DNA of 64,000 bases from Lotus japonicus (GCF_012489685.1 NC_080043.1:54830289-54894288); one strand, 5' to 3'; positions 1 through 11,748 are shown, numbered from the stretch's first letter. The notes: generated by a model from the letters alone, not told the origin. A program made the numbers and translations.

Positions 1-608
1 CAAGGGTTGCTGTAAAAAATTAAAAATATTGTAATACAGATAGATAGAACATGGCAAATGGAATGACAACGATAGTAGAGGAATAAAAATTGCTTTCAAT
101 AAAAAAACAGAGGGAGAAAAAAGGTTCTTACAGTTATTTTTGTTGGGAGTTGACTCCTTTCTATTGCTCCTTATCAATCTCCTCCTACCTCCAGCCTCTT
201 TTGAACTTGGCACCGGAGTTAATCGGGGAGAATCCATGTATCAATTACTCAGAAGATAAAGGAACACTTGACAAAAAAAAAGGGATATAACACTGAGCAG
301 AAGTTTAAAGAGCCTTTATAGAAGAAATCTTTAGGCATAGGGCAAACTCAGAAAGAGACATGAGAAGTGATGAAAACGTTTCAGATATCAAAAGGTGGAA
401 AAACAACACATTAATGAGATGTTTCGTATTTCAATAGGGATTAATTTTTTTTTTTTGAAAAACAAATACTTAGTTTGGAAATAATAAATTATATTTCTAA
501 TTCTTTTGGGATATTTTTCAAAAAAAACTTAAATAAATGCATATTTGATTTAAATATAAAAACTATTTAAAAACTTAATTTGAAGTTGTCACTCTAATTT
601 AAAATGCT
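1..608. other. Unassigned AT-rich flank
   Basis: AT-rich DNA with no convincing coding sequence, splice structure, terminal repeat or RNA gene that I can recognise. It lies outside the degenerate Helitron 3' end at 609. Short open frames here show no conserved motif. Confidence 0.5.
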
Positions 609-633
609 CTATCGTTTTCCTCGTGCGCTGCAC
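609..633 (-). other. Degenerate Helitron 3' terminus
   Basis: On the plus strand CTAT is followed after about 10 bases by GTGC-GCT-GCAC (stem 623-626 with 630-633). The same layout occurs at 11348 and 26697 with CTAG. The final base of the tetranucleotide is changed, so this end is probably dead. Confidence 0.5.
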
Positions 634-1205
634 ACAACATCTTCTACACAGCAAACACATTATTTCCCATAATTTTCATAACCTTCACTTGCAACAATTC
701 CCCTAAAAGCAACTGAATTTTTTCACTTTACACCCTTCAACAACAACTTGCAGAGCAACAAAAAGACCACTTGTAATTTATGTAATTTAGTTTGCACCCA
801 ATATTCAAATAAATTTTTCACTTTACACCCAATTTTTTCCGTGAAAGTTTTTTAGTTTTATCTTTTAATTTATGATACTTTTTACATATTTTATTTTAAA
901 ATCATTCCTTGTGAAACAACGCTTTACATTTTTCTATCCTAGCAAAATACCACTTCTTTATGCTTCTCAATTGACATAGTATTCTTATTAAAGGGCTTGT
1001 GGGGGAAAATGAAAACATAGGCTCACCATAAGAGTTTTTTTTTTTTTTGGAAAAACCAAATTATATATTAATAATGGAAGAGGCAAAGAGCCTGAGGTAC
1101 CATAAAAGTTTTTTTACCCTTAAATTAAACATAAATAAATATAGTCTATATATGCTAATATTTTCTACTCCGACGTATGACATACTTTTACCATCAAATT
1201 TTAAT

Positions 1206-1210
<5 letters not shown>

Positions 1211-1236
<26 letters not shown>
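1211..1236. repeat. (TA)n microsatellite
   Basis: Uninterrupted TA dinucleotides over 26 bases in the Helitron A body. Confidence 0.9.
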
Positions 1237-1543
1237 CTCATAAATTGAATTTAATACTTTAATTCTATTTCCATTTAAATGTGATGATTTTCTATGAAGA
1301 ATAAATAATGTAGTCAATATCAATTGTTTATTGTCCTACCTATTTATGTTTTTCAACCAAATCCCACTTTCGTGAGAATTTAGAGCGAATTTAATGTGTG
1401 AATTTAGTGCTAGGGTGCACATTGCAACAATATTGTTAAAATTTATTTTCTCTATCTCTTATATTGGTATTTGTTACTTAAAAAAAATGTATATATTGAG
1501 TATGACTAAGTTCACATAGTGTATCTAGGCAGTAGTTATGTAA

Positions 1544-1567
1544 CTATCTATCTATCTATCTATCTAT
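1544..1567. repeat. (CTAT)n microsatellite at the H1 insertion point
   Basis: About six CTAT units that overlap the 5' end of Helitron H1. The exact TC start of H1 is therefore ambiguous by multiples of 4 bases. I chose 1563 because the next bases match the usual Helitron opening. Confidence 0.85.
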
Positions 1568-2139
1568 AATATATATAAAAGCAAAGTTTTGCAGCCTTAA
1601 GGGTAAAAATGTAATTCAAAAGATCATTGAACATAAATTAGGATTTCTCCATGGACAACTTAGTAAATCTCAATATAATTAGTTGGAGATCAAATCTTGC
1701 CGTCCGTAGCGTTCAATCTCAGCCATAGGATTTATTTTTCTTTTTCAGTTCAAAACTCCCAGCACGTTTGGTTTTCCATTTCACAACTCCCTTTTCAGTT
1801 TTCATTTTTCCACCCTTTTTATGGCGTTCTTCCGTTTTCGTTCTCCCAAGAGTCACGCTCATTGATATTGTAAACCCACCATTTTCGCTCTCCCCCTCTG
1901 CGTATCAGAGCAATGATATTGAAAAGTGAAAACCCCCATCGAAGTGAGCTCTAGCGAAACCGAGAAAAATCGTGGGAGAGGAGAGGGCGAGATCGCGAGG
2001 GAGAGAGAAAGAGATCGAAAATGGTGACCGGAGCAGAGGGAAAATCGTGAGAGGAACTGGGTGGAGCTCGATGCCGAGAAGATGGTGGCATCCCTGAAGC
2101 CCCATTGCCTCTCCCATTAATCAGTTTTTGAATATGTTC

Positions 2140-2536
2140 CGTTCACGGATCAATTCGTGCACGAGGGGCTCAGCAAGGAGAGGTACGGAGCAGGTGTGAT
2201 GGATCTGGAGCATTACATGAACAGTCCCATCCCTGTAACCTAGAGGAAAGATGGGACCAAAATTCGTGCACCGAATCAGTCACGAATTGTGAATGAGGAA
2301 GAACCAATGCTCATGTTGTTGCAGGAATGGAACCTTTTCGGTTCAATGTTGTGTTCATCTTACATTGCTACGAAGCTGAAGCTAATGCTTGCGAGGATGT
2401 GTTTCTGAATCAAGTTTCATTGCAGCAAGCTGAATCTCAGCTCCTCTAATGTGATGATTTCTCCGTCGTTTTATTTGTGAGGCAGTGTGCCTATGATGAA
2501 TCAATGAGGCTTGAAGAGCTCGAGGGCGATCTTCAG
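2140..2536 (+). pseudogene. Unrecognised exon-like fragment in H1
   Basis: A GC-richer stretch than its surroundings with codon-like composition. Short translated pieces such as ERYGAGVMDLEHYM (about 2180-2220), QVSLQQAESQL (about 2411-2446) and DESMRLEELEGDLQ look protein-like. The last ends at a consensus donor CAG|GTAACT (2536|2537). The frame is broken by a stop near 2241 and by frame changes. The preceding region (about 1940-2100) is purine-rich and resembles a 5' leader. I do not recognise the family. It is probably captured host coding sequence, now non-functional. Confidence 0.4.
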
Positions 2537-4698
2537 GTAACTGACTTTGATTGAACCTGTTTTATCTGGATTTTCATAGGATTATTTTGTGTTTCAGTTC
2601 TTCTCTATGGGGTTTCAAAATCTAATCAATTTTTGTTCATGCTCATGATTTGACAGGTAATTTTCCCATTTTTCCTCATGTCATTTCAATTTGTTACTGC
2701 CATTGATATATAAATAACGTAGTTGTGGTGGTTTTCCATCTCCCTTGCTTTTGAATATTCGGTTGATTTTAGAGGTGAGGTAGTGTACTACTTCTTTTTG
2801 TCCAGTCTGACAGGGTTTGTAGCTTCTCTTCTACTTTGAGTGATGCAGGCCTCCCATTTGAAACACAAATGAAATACTTGATTTTGCTGGCATTAGCCTA
2901 CCATTTGATCTATTGTTGTTGTAATTGGAAACTCTTCTTTGCTGTTACTTTAACTCTTATTTGATGTTACTTTACTATGAGCATATAGTTAGCAGAACGA
3001 CCATGATTCCTTGAGATAACTATTTTGATGCCCACTAGGAAGGGAGAGATATCATGTGGTATTGCTTTCCCAGTCTGATTACTTTTACCATTTTCCATGT
3101 ATATTCAGTTCTGGCTGCATGGATGTCTTTGCCTTACTTTTTACATGGGAGCAAGGTAGTGTTAGTGGTCCTTGCTTTTTCCCCAGCTTTCTTATGGTTT
3201 GGGTGTTTTGTCATTTCTTAGTTCTCCATTTTTTCAGGTTTTACGTGCTTCTTAGCCTGATGAAGCAATGACACATTGGAGAGAATCGCAGAATACACCT
3301 CGGAACTTAAGTAGTGAAGGCAGGCGAGGTGAGTTACTCTACAGACAGTGGTTACTTGCTTGAATTGATTTCAAAGTTCAATAAAAAAGAACTGTAATTT
3401 GGTGTCAGCATCTTTCTTCATTCGATTATCCACACCCATTACTTTTAGTGAACTATTTAGCTTAGAATCGGTCTTTAGTGGCTGAGTTATCATCATATCT
3501 CATAGTTTTATAACATTTTAAAATGAGTGTTTAGCAGTGGAAGCTCATCTACATGTGACATCTGTGTTGAATTTTGACTACAATACTTCCTTCTCCCTGA
3601 TTAGTTCTTATTTTTTGTCTGCCATGTTCATACTTTATATGCCATAATGTCTTGTTAGTTGTGTTATAATTTAGCTTTTATATTTGGCTATTTTTTCTCT
3701 CACTGTCAATCATTCTTGCTGTTGTGCTCCACCTAAATAATTGGTGTAGAATGAGAGGCAAATTGTATACATATTTTGGCAGCTTGGAGGGAAATTTAAT
3801 AGATTTTATATAAGCATTCGTAATATTATTTCTCTGCGTTTTTTTCATTCTCTCTATGCTGCACATCAGTGACATCACCTTTTTTCATCGACTCAAATCT
3901 CGAACGTGTGTGTTTTTATCTTGGAGCCACTTCATCTATCTAATGTTTGTTCTTCCTTTCCGTTTTACATCCAGCGTCGTTTCGCAGCCCTAGGGTGGAA
4001 ATTAAAGTTCTGCTTCTGAGAGACTGAATTTGAGGAACTTTGTGGTAAGCTACAAAACCTTTGCCATCCCTCTTCTCCAATTAATGCTGATCTGATCCTT
4101 CTTCATGTGGTTATAGTAAGATTTGACATGTTCTTCATCCCAAACTCATTTCAATTTATTTATTTATTTTTTGGTCATTTGAACTGATTCCGCAGGCTAC
4201 CTTCTGTCTTCACACTGCGGCATCTTCTTCCCTTTTCTCGGAATCTCACCGGTCATGTTCTATTATGTTCCAAAGGTAAGCACTTGCACCACTTTTCTAT
4301 TTGCTTTCCCTTTAAAGGAGTACTTTTTTCTTCATTTTTTTGCAGTTTCAAATCTTCGATTTGGTTACAAACATGCTGTACTTCTTGATAATCCATAATT
4401 TAGTTCAGCCTTCATTTTGAACTTTTTGAGTATCTCTTTCCCTCGTGAAAACTTTATTTTCTATCTTTTAACTGATCTGCATCCCTTTTCTACTTGGCAA
4501 ATAAAAAGAATTATAGGTTCTTCTTTTTGTTTCCCCAATTTTATTGCTTCAATTTCTACCATTACTACATGATTTTTATGTGCAGGTTTATTGGCTTTCT
4601 TACACGATTTGTTGAGTGTGTCTATAAAAAAAGTAGTTTCATGTATTGTTATTTCTAATAATTAGCAGCTTTGGGCTTATGGATCTTTCACTCTGCAG

Positions 4699-4762
4699 TG
4701 ATGAATTGATGCTGGCCAAATTGAAAAGTAATGAGCTCCAAATGCCGGATCCAGATTTTCAG
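4699..4762 (+). pseudogene. Exon-like fragment with intact splice borders in H1
   Basis: A 64-base segment between an acceptor (CTCTGCAG|T, 4698|4699) and a donor (TTTTCAG|GTAATA, 4762|4763). After a one-base phase offset it reads DELMLAKLKSNELQMPDPD without a stop. Family not recognised. It may belong to the same captured gene as the segment at 5659-5813. Confidence 0.4.
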
Positions 4763-5658
4763 GTAATATTTTTGTCTCAAAATTTTGCCTACTGAGGGAA
4801 TGCTTGCATTCTTTAGTTTCGTGTATACAATAGAAGGAAGATCACACAGATTGAATGTAAAGCTGGCAATGTGACTGAAGTTATATTATTTAGGGGAAAA
4901 GCTAACTACAAAAGGGAATAGTCCTTCCACTGTAGACTGGCATGAGAAAGGCCCTTTTAGTTACCCAAGGAATGCTGAAAACTGGCTGATTTATGTTAGA
5001 TATTTAGAGCACTGAAAAGTAATAGGTGTTAAATTTGTGTTTTGCGTAAGAAAGACAATGTTGAAGTGTTTCCACAAATTCTTTATATCCATGTGATCAA
5101 GTTCATATTGAAATAATGTCATAGTGGTTAATTTGTTAAAAAAATAATTAGCATTACTATTCAGTTTTAAGTGAAAATATGTCCGAAATGACTTGATCAT
5201 TTAATCTGTACAGGGTCATAAAAATGGCTAGGTGCACTGCCATTTTCAATCTTAATTTTTTCCTCTCCCTTTTGATGTTAAAACCCATTTTCTTTTTATT
5301 TAGGAAGGATGACTTGCTACATCAAAATAGTTAGTGAGCAGTTTTTTAGCTCTTTATCATGTGCTGAAGTTATATAGCATTTACTGTGATTCTGAAAGTG
5401 AAGCCTACATGTCTATCTCTTTACCACTTTAAATTTCAATTTTTTTTGTGCTGCTGATGATTCTGTTATTGACTCTTCAACTTTTCTTTTCTCTCTATCT
5501 CTTTAAATTTCAATTATTTTCCTCATCTCTTTCCAGTTTCCTTGAGTACAAAACTCTTTGGTCAACTGGCCTCTTATTCCCTTATTCCCAAGTCTGTAGA
5601 ACCATTGACCACATTTTGATTTGCTTATAAGTGAACTGGTGGGATCCTGGTGGTGTAG

Positions 5659-5813
5659 ACAAATAAGTGAACTACAATCCAAAATTGAGGAGCTGGGTGA
5701 CAAAGTGGAGGAATTCAATCAGTCCAAGTTCCTGCTTAAGATGATACATCAGGAGAAGTCTCTGGACAAAATCGAGCATCTCGATGATAGTTTGCAGTTT
5801 CTTCATTCAAGAG
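5659..5813 (+). pseudogene. Coiled-coil-like exon fragment in H1
   Basis: A segment preceded by a pyrimidine-rich stretch and TAG at 5656-5658 and ended by AG|GT at 5813|5814. It has an open frame of about 51 residues beginning QISELQSKIEELGDKVEEF and ending near DDSLQFLHSR. The heptad-like spacing of L, I and V with many K and E residues suggests a coiled coil. I cannot name the parent protein. As one isolated exon in a Helitron it should not make the parent protein, though it could be included in chimeric transcripts. Confidence 0.4.
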
Positions 5814-6055
5814 GTTTGACTTCTATGTCCTTTTCTTTTCCAGTTAAGTTTTAGCTTATAAGAAACGTTACTTGGATTGATTATGTCCAAATTTTGAAAC
5901 TAAACATACACTAAGAAGCCATAGTTTAGTACCAGTTGTGACTATTTAGTTGGATGATTTTTCAGTTGGAGGGTTTAGTATATAATTTAGTGGTTACATA
6001 TTAGTGCTTAGCAGCCATGGAATTTGAGTGAGACATGGAAGTGGATAATAAATAA

Positions 6056-6370
6056 ACGTCAATTACCAAATTAAATTGTCTTCACTAATTGTATAATAGT
6101 TATAGAATTTGAATCCTTTAACTTGAAATTTAAATACAACTTCAAATTCCGTTACATTTGAATAACATCAGTTACCAAATTAAATTTGTCTTCAATAAAT
6201 ATATAGCAGTTAAAGAATTAGAATAAAGTGCCTTGAATAAATTTAAAACTACCATAGAATTTGATTGATGAATTCATCAGTTATGCAATTTAATTGTATT
6301 AAATAATTATGTAGCAGTTATAGAACTTGGACTATTTAACATGGAATTTACATACAACTTTAAAGTGGAT
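6056..6370. repeat. Three degenerate tandem copies, about 110 bp each
   Basis: The motif TTACCAAATTAAATT...GTATAATAGTTATAGAATTTG recurs near 6062, 6170 and 6278 with many differences. It is AT-rich and non-coding, within H1. Confidence 0.5.
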
Positions 6371-7105
6371 AATAATGATAAAAAATTAACCAAAATATTA
6401 AGCTAAGCTTTATCTTGAATTTAATGGTCTAATGATAGAGAGATAGATGTGCATCACTAACGCATTTGATGTCATGTGGTCAAGTGGTATGATTTCAGAT
6501 GAAACATACAAGCTTTTGAACCTGCTATGTGATTCTTAGTCACTCATGCACCCATCACACTCATGTGAAAATATTACTGAAATTGCTCATAAAGAACTTG
6601 GCAATATAGATCCATACATCATCTTTACTCCTGCTTGCCATGCTAATGTTAGCCAGTCAAGTCAAGTCAGCCAGTGAAAAGAAAGCATGTGAGTGGACAC
6701 TTCTTGCCATACAGCATTGAATTTAATTTCTTATGGTCTTAAGGAGCACATTATTGCTGACTGTTGATGATTTTCTTATGTCTCATGGTGCAGTATATGT
6801 ATATATATTTTCCAAAACATATGGTACTGTGAGTGAATGCTATAAATAGCCTATATTTGTTTCCTGTTGAAGCCAATGTTCTGTATCAAACTTCCTATAT
6901 ATCCTATTTGTGTCTGACTATGTTTATCATAAGACATTCGTTAGTTTTTTGGTTTAAATTCGGACATAAAAATCACGAAATTAAACCCAAAAATATAGAT
7001 TGTGACATATTTCAAATGATAAGAATTTTTCGGCATGCTACAATGTGTCTGAATTTTGAGATATTTATAGTGCATATCTTTATTGATTTGTCATGTCATG
7101 TAACA

Positions 7106-7246
7106 GAGATTTGGTAGACTCGGTGCTGGGTATGATCCTTGCACAGCGGAGCACTCCACTATTACTATATACTTCAATCTACCTGAGGTCCAAAGGATTC
7201 TTCATGTTAGTCCAAATCATAAGCCTGCTAAATGGAAGGCCTGCAG
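7106..7246 (+). pseudogene. Captured serine carboxypeptidase-like (SCPL) exon
   Basis: The frame reads GAGYDPCTAEHSTITIYFN (from about 7125), then LPEVQRILHV, then KPAKWKAC. This matches the conserved region of plant serine carboxypeptidases (peptidase S10), where a GYDPCT segment precedes a 'YYN-PEVQ-ALH' block and an 'YKWTxCS' block. The piece ends at a consensus donor, TGCAG|GTAATG (7246|7247), at the intron position usual for the family. No other S10 exon with the catalytic Ser, Asp or His is clearly visible nearby, so it cannot encode an enzyme. It lies in the sense orientation of Helitron H1, consistent with transposon capture of a host gene fragment. Confidence 0.7.
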
Positions 7247-8835
7247 GTAATGCTCAATATAGAAACGCTTGAAAGTATAGCTATTGCGATACATTCTTAA
7301 TTCATTGCTGGAAAAGGTCAAACAACAAAAGTTTTGAAACTAAAATTTCGAGAATCCTTGCAACTAAATCATTTGATAATTGGTAGCATATTTAGAGATT
7401 GTAGTCACAACATTATAAAGTGAATTATTGTACTTCCTTCTATTTCTCTCCATGTTTGCATATGTTTCATTTCCTTCACCAAATTTGCAGAGATTAGAAT
7501 CCACTTATTCATTACAGTGTAGTGAATAAGAATTCTTGATGAACCACTCTTAACAATTTTTGTTGGCTTGGCTGATTCTGGCAGGAGGAATATTCTAATG
7601 CTTTGGAAGTGATTTATCCATTAATATGGGCTATATGGAAGCGAGGCTGTAGGAAGGTGTTTCAGAACAAACACTGGAGGTGGCTCGGTCCAATATTTTT
7701 AGGCCGAATAGATTTGATTTTATATGGAGGGATTATCATGGTGAAGTACCTTGCTGCAATTCCTTATTCAACGCAAATGTGGGCTATCTGTTTAACGCTC
7801 TGGAGTAAAATATTATCCAGTTTAGTTTAAAAAATAAGTGTCCATGCATACATTAATTTTACCAAAGAATAATAATGTTTAAAATATAAACTTAAGTAAT
7901 ATGTTTCACAAGGATGTGTTAATAATTATTGAAATAAATTTAATAATACATTTCAAATATTTTCTTTACATTTATTGAAATCAACACCTTGACAACTATA
8001 ATAATTTAATTTTTTTCTAAAATTTAAATTATAATTAATCCTTGACCGTGCAACGCACAAGTCAAATAAAATAAATGCAACATTTAGGGAAGCAAAGAAA
8101 AAAATACAAAAAATATATAATTATTACGCTTCTTCAACATAAAAACAAACACATTCATCGCAAAAAAAACTTTTTACGTAGTTTTAAAATTAATTTTATT
8201 TTTAAATTCTTAAACTTTCTTTACATGTTTTGAAAATTTTCACACAAAAAACTAAAAAGAATATCCATGTAGTGCACGGGTCCCAATCATTAAAGAAGGT
8301 GGGGTTATATTTTTCAAAAACAAGTGTTTTCACATGACCAATTATATGTACTATTCTCTAGAGTCGCGCACCGTAAAAGATTAAAAATCTTCATTTATGA
8401 TAGTGATGACAATAATTCTTATAGTACTTCAAATGTAATTCGCAAATAAGTCTTTCATAATATCATATGAAGAAGATCTTTTTATAGGAAATGTGCAACA
8501 ATACACTCTCAGTTTTATTCTCGATGTAATTATTCCAATTATAAGAAAAATATTGGGTAGCTATTTTTAGCACATACATATTACTTCAACTCCCTGTAAT
8601 AAACTATTTAATAAATATAAAAAAATAGCAACTCAAATATAATAAAAACAATTACAAAAATAAAAGATAAAAACAAAATAGCAACTCATGAAAACAAAAA
8701 CAAACATTAGCACAAAAAACATACACATTCATGATTTTAAATATCTAAAATAAAATAATTTATTTCAATCCATAAAATTTCTTTAAAAAAGATATATTTT
8801 AAAAAAATACACACACAAAACAAAAATGAATAACC

Positions 8836-8864
8836 CCCGTGCATCGCACGGGTAAAAGTACTAG
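8836..8864 (+). other. Helitron H1 3' terminal hairpin and CTAG
   Basis: Perfect 7-bp GC-rich stem with a 3-base loop, an 8-base spacer, then CTAG|T. This is the standard Helitron termination signal. Related imperfect hairpin remnants occur upstream at about 8045-8063 and 8275-8290. Confidence 0.85.
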
Positions 8865-9909
8865 TTCATCCATAAAAGATAAAGCACACAACAATTGTTT
8901 TTAAGAAATTCACAGACAACACATAAATTAAGCATAAAACCTTTTATCTTATATATTTTTATTATTAAAACATATACTAAAAGGTTAGAGAAAATAGAAA
9001 AGTTATTATATTAACTGATACGACAAAAAAAGAAGTCAAGACTTCAATAAAAAGCATGTCAGACTAATATTGGATGAAATTACATTAAAATGCATCATTG
9101 GTGTCATTTACATCTAATAACGGTAAGCTAGAAGCTCCATCAACGCTAAGGACAATGCATCTTCTTATCCATAGCCAAATGAAACATACTTGAGGGCGTG
9201 TGTACTTAGCCTTTAAAATTAAACTACACTTGCCATAATTCATTTCACTTGGCAATTCCATCAAACCTTGGCCATGCTTCTTCTTTTCCTTCCCCATGTT
9301 ATGTGTTGAATTGTCTTCCTAGAAATCCCCCTTAATCATTAACTCCTGACCCTGCACAGAAAGTTTTTCAATTCCCACTGAAGTGAAACACTATAAAGGC
9401 TCCAATATTCTAGAACCCATTTGCATAGCCAATAGCTATAGTAGAAAGAAAATCTACTTTATTATATTGTGGCAAAAAAAATTCTAATAATACATTATCT
9501 AAGCTAACGACATCAGAAAACTTAAACAAAGATTCATCCTAACACTGCATGGCTTATGCTACTTGTATAAAAGATTTAAAGAAGCTCTTATTGGGAAAAA
9601 ACATTTTTCCATAACTCATGTACCAAAAAACTTAGTCAATACAACTTGTTGAAAATGCTTTAACATAACCCTAGCACATACCTGCAACAATACATATTAA
9701 GGCAATGAACAGAGACACAAAGAAACCCATTACATAAGAACATTGATAAAAAAAATATGACCGTAAAATCCATGAAAATCTCCAATCATTTTCATAGAGC
9801 TTGGAAAAGTTACCTACTAAAAAAACCCAAATCAAAAGAGATGATATGAAAAAGCTAGTAATTAGAATGGTGGGAGAAACGAACTAAACCATGACAGGCG
9901 GTCAGTTAC
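8865..9909. other. Helitron A interior, no recognised gene
   Basis: AT-rich sequence between the H1 3' end and the RPA-like exon. About 9790-9900 resembles Helitron C near 30725-30830 (shared AAAAAGCTAGTAA and AACCATGACAGG). It appears intronic relative to the RPA-like exon, and I see nothing else in it. Confidence 0.5.
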
Positions 9910-10059
9910 CTTGGAATCCAAGAAAACCATCTCCGTGGAGAAGGGCAGTTTAGATCCGCTGAAGCTAGGACTGACCCAGAGGCGGATTACTTTAACAACG
10001 CTATTCTAGGTGTCTTTGGAAGGGTTAACAGTTATGACGTCATCAACTCTGATAGCCAT
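9910..10059 (-). pseudogene. RPA1-like (DUF223-type OB fold) first exon carried by Helitron A
   Basis: From an ATG at 10059 the minus strand reads MAIRVDDVITVNPSKDT, then an in-frame TAG, then NSVVKVIRLWVSPSFSGSKL, then PFSTEMVFLDSK, ending at a consensus donor AAG|GTAACT. This matches the start of plant replication protein A large-subunit-like proteins (a 'W-V-VxRLW-P' strand followed by 'MVLxDEKG'). Such RPA-like ORFs are a known accessory of plant Helitrons. RPA proteins bind single-stranded DNA. The family has a Trp at the stop position, so a single TGG-to-TAG change explains the break. Downstream exons are not clearly recognisable. Non-functional as it stands. Confidence 0.65.
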
Positions 10060-10430
10060 GGCAGAAAAGAGACAATTTGGAAGGCAAGGAGGATCAGGAA
10101 ATAATGAAGCAAGAGTTGATACAGCAAGCTACATACCTAATGGACCTTAAATAGGAAAAAAGAGAGGGGGGAATGGCTCCATGTCTAAATTGAATTCAGG
10201 AGTCATCTCCATTAATGGTGGTTGATGTTTTCGATAACTCATCTCTAGTGGAGAGAGAGAGAGAGTTATGGATGAAAGCAGTTGAAAGGGGGAAAATATG
10301 AGTTTCTCTGGGCGGTTGCACATAGAAAGAGTGGGGAAAACCCAACGTTTTTTCGGCTCCATTAAATGGCAATTGAACCACACGCTTATCAAACAGACTG
10401 GGTAGAGAATTAGAAGGACTCAATCAATTA

Positions 10431-10695
10431 CTCTCTTCGTTCCTATTTATCTGTCCACTTTGAGAAAAATAATTTGTTCATATTTAACTCTCTATTTAGT
10501 ATTTCAAGAGAGCATTAAATGATGTTTTTACAACTAATACCAATATCAGAACAATAAATGAGGAGAGATAAAACACAGTTTAAAGGGTATAATAGTAAAA
10601 GGTTGATCAACTTTTCTAACATTCAACAAAATTAATTACACTCTTAATCCATGTGCCACCACCTAAAGTGGACAGATAAAAAGGAACGGAGGGAG
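10431..10695. mobile_element. Stowaway-type MITE
   Basis: A 265-bp element with terminal inverted repeats of about 33 bp: CTCTCTTCGTTCCTATTTAT at the left, and at the right the complement of CTCCCTCCGTTCCTTTTTAT. It is flanked by TA on both sides (10429-10430 and 10696-10697). These are the hallmarks of Stowaway (Tc1/mariner) MITEs. It has no coding capacity and lies within Helitron A. Confidence 0.9.
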
Positions 10696-11346
10696 TAGAT
10701 TTTTTCGGTTGGAAAAAGAGTAGGAGATGAAACAGCAAAGGAAAACAGATAGAGGAGAACACCAGGTCAGGATAATTAATATTGGGTGAGAAGTTGTTGG
10801 TTTTAATTTAAATTAAAATTTGAAAATTCAAAAGGAGTGATTAAAGTGCTTTTCGGTTAGAGCACATGAGGTGGGGTTTAATGTGTGCCATTTAAATAGA
10901 AGGGAGATGAAGGAAACTTATGATTTGCATTAATGGTTAATTCTATTGTGGCATCAATTAGCATTTGGAGAGAGGAAAATAAAGGTTTAGATATATTAAG
11001 GAGAAAAAATAATAGGAGAAAGGGGAAGAATAGGAGTATAGAATTGCTAAGTAAATATATTGGAGAGAGAAAATGAATGAAATGAGAATTAATTGCACAT
11101 AGAAAACAAGCAGCATTAAACACTCAGAATAAATAATTGAGGAGACCGAGTGAATGGGGGAGGAAAAAATGAAGTGGGTCGGGTAAGAGGGAGAAGGAAG
11201 AATAAATGAATAAATTTGAATAAAATAATACAAAGGAAACAGGTGGCATTTTGTGGTTCAAAGGTAGGGGAATAAAATATTCCTATTTATTCTAGAAGTG
11301 CCACCTCATTGTAATCACATCTTAGAAAGTTACTGCTTTAATATAT
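10696..11346 (-). other. 5' region of Helitron A
   Basis: Non-coding purine-rich leader shared with the other Helitron starts. AATTGCACATAGAAA, AATAAAATATT and the terminal TTACTGCTTTAATATATA (plus strand) recur at about 35870-36062 and 36380-36675. This is the family 5' end rather than a gene. Confidence 0.6.
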
Positions 11347-11347
11347 A

Positions 11348-11375
11348 CTAGTGTTTTTACTCGTGCGCTGCACGA
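11348..11375 (-). other. Helitron B 3' terminus (hairpin plus CTAG)
   Basis: Plus-strand CTAG at 11348-11351 followed by a 6-bp stem TCGTGC/GCACGA with loop GCT. The flanking base on the minus strand is T, as expected for A^T insertion. Confidence 0.75.
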
Positions 11376-11748
11376 CGAAAATCGATTCTGAATTTCTTAC
11401 GTTATTAACAGCATCGTTTCGACAATGAATATAAAAACTTAAGATTTGAACTACAACATATATGTTTTGTTGAACAGAAAATTCAATTGAACCAAACTGA
11501 AGCAAACAATTTAAATAATATCTCAATTGAATCCGACAAAAGACCAATATTACAGCAATATAATTCAGCAATAAGAAGGCTCAATTACAGTATCCCAGTT
11601 GTTGCTTGTTCTCCCTCATTGAATTAAAATCCATTGTACCTACAACAATTTGGAAAATGATTAATAAAGATAAAGAAAAAAACAGGATGCTAATTACGAT
11701 GCGTAAGATACAAAGAATTCTAAAATCTAAGTTATCAAATCTAACCAT

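Larger units (their letters stand above)
1563..8864 (+). mobile_element. Helitron H1, non-autonomous, with captured exon-like segments
   Basis: A 7.3-kb element with standard Helitron borders. It opens TCTATAATATATATAAAAGC directly after an A (1562) and closes with a perfect 7-bp stem CCCGTGC/GCACGGG (8836-8842 with 8846-8852, loop ATC), eight bases, then CTAG (8861-8864) followed by T. There is no inverted repeat and no target duplication, as expected for Helitrons inserting between A and T. The interior has no Rep or helicase but does have several exon-like pieces with consensus splice borders in the plus orientation, one recognisable as serine carboxypeptidase. This matches the known habit of plant Helitrons of carrying gene fragments. 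It is inserted within Helitron A in the opposite orientation. Confidence 0.8.
609..11346 (-). mobile_element. Helitron A, minus strand, interrupted by Helitron H1
   Basis: Inferred rolling-circle transposon read right to left. Its 5' end at about 11346 reads TATATATTAAAGCAGTAAC on the minus strand, the same terminal sequence as two other Helitron starts in this window (36062 and 36675). Its 3' end at 609-633 has the family's short GTGC-GCT-GCAC hairpin followed by a degenerate terminal tetranucleotide (ATAG where CTAG is expected). A segment at about 9790-9900 resembles Helitron C at about 30725-30830, which supports a common family. The interior holds an RPA-like exon, a Stowaway MITE and the inserted plus-strand Helitron H1. 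No Rep/helicase remains in it, so it is non-autonomous. The pairing of these two ends is inferred from orientation and from H1 sitting between them. Confidence 0.55.

Noticed and set aside
1905..2117. Minus-strand 70-codon frame
   Set aside because: Antisense to a purine-rich leader-like segment of the H1 captured exon region; the sense strand has the splice signals.
7603..7830. Downstream SCPL exon
   Set aside because: An open frame of 75 codons follows an acceptor-like GCAG, but I could not match it to the serine carboxypeptidase segment expected next.
8041..8290. Additional Helitron 3' ends
   Set aside because: GTGC/GCAC hairpin remnants are present, but no CTAG-type terminus or paired 5' end is found; likely decayed internal copies.
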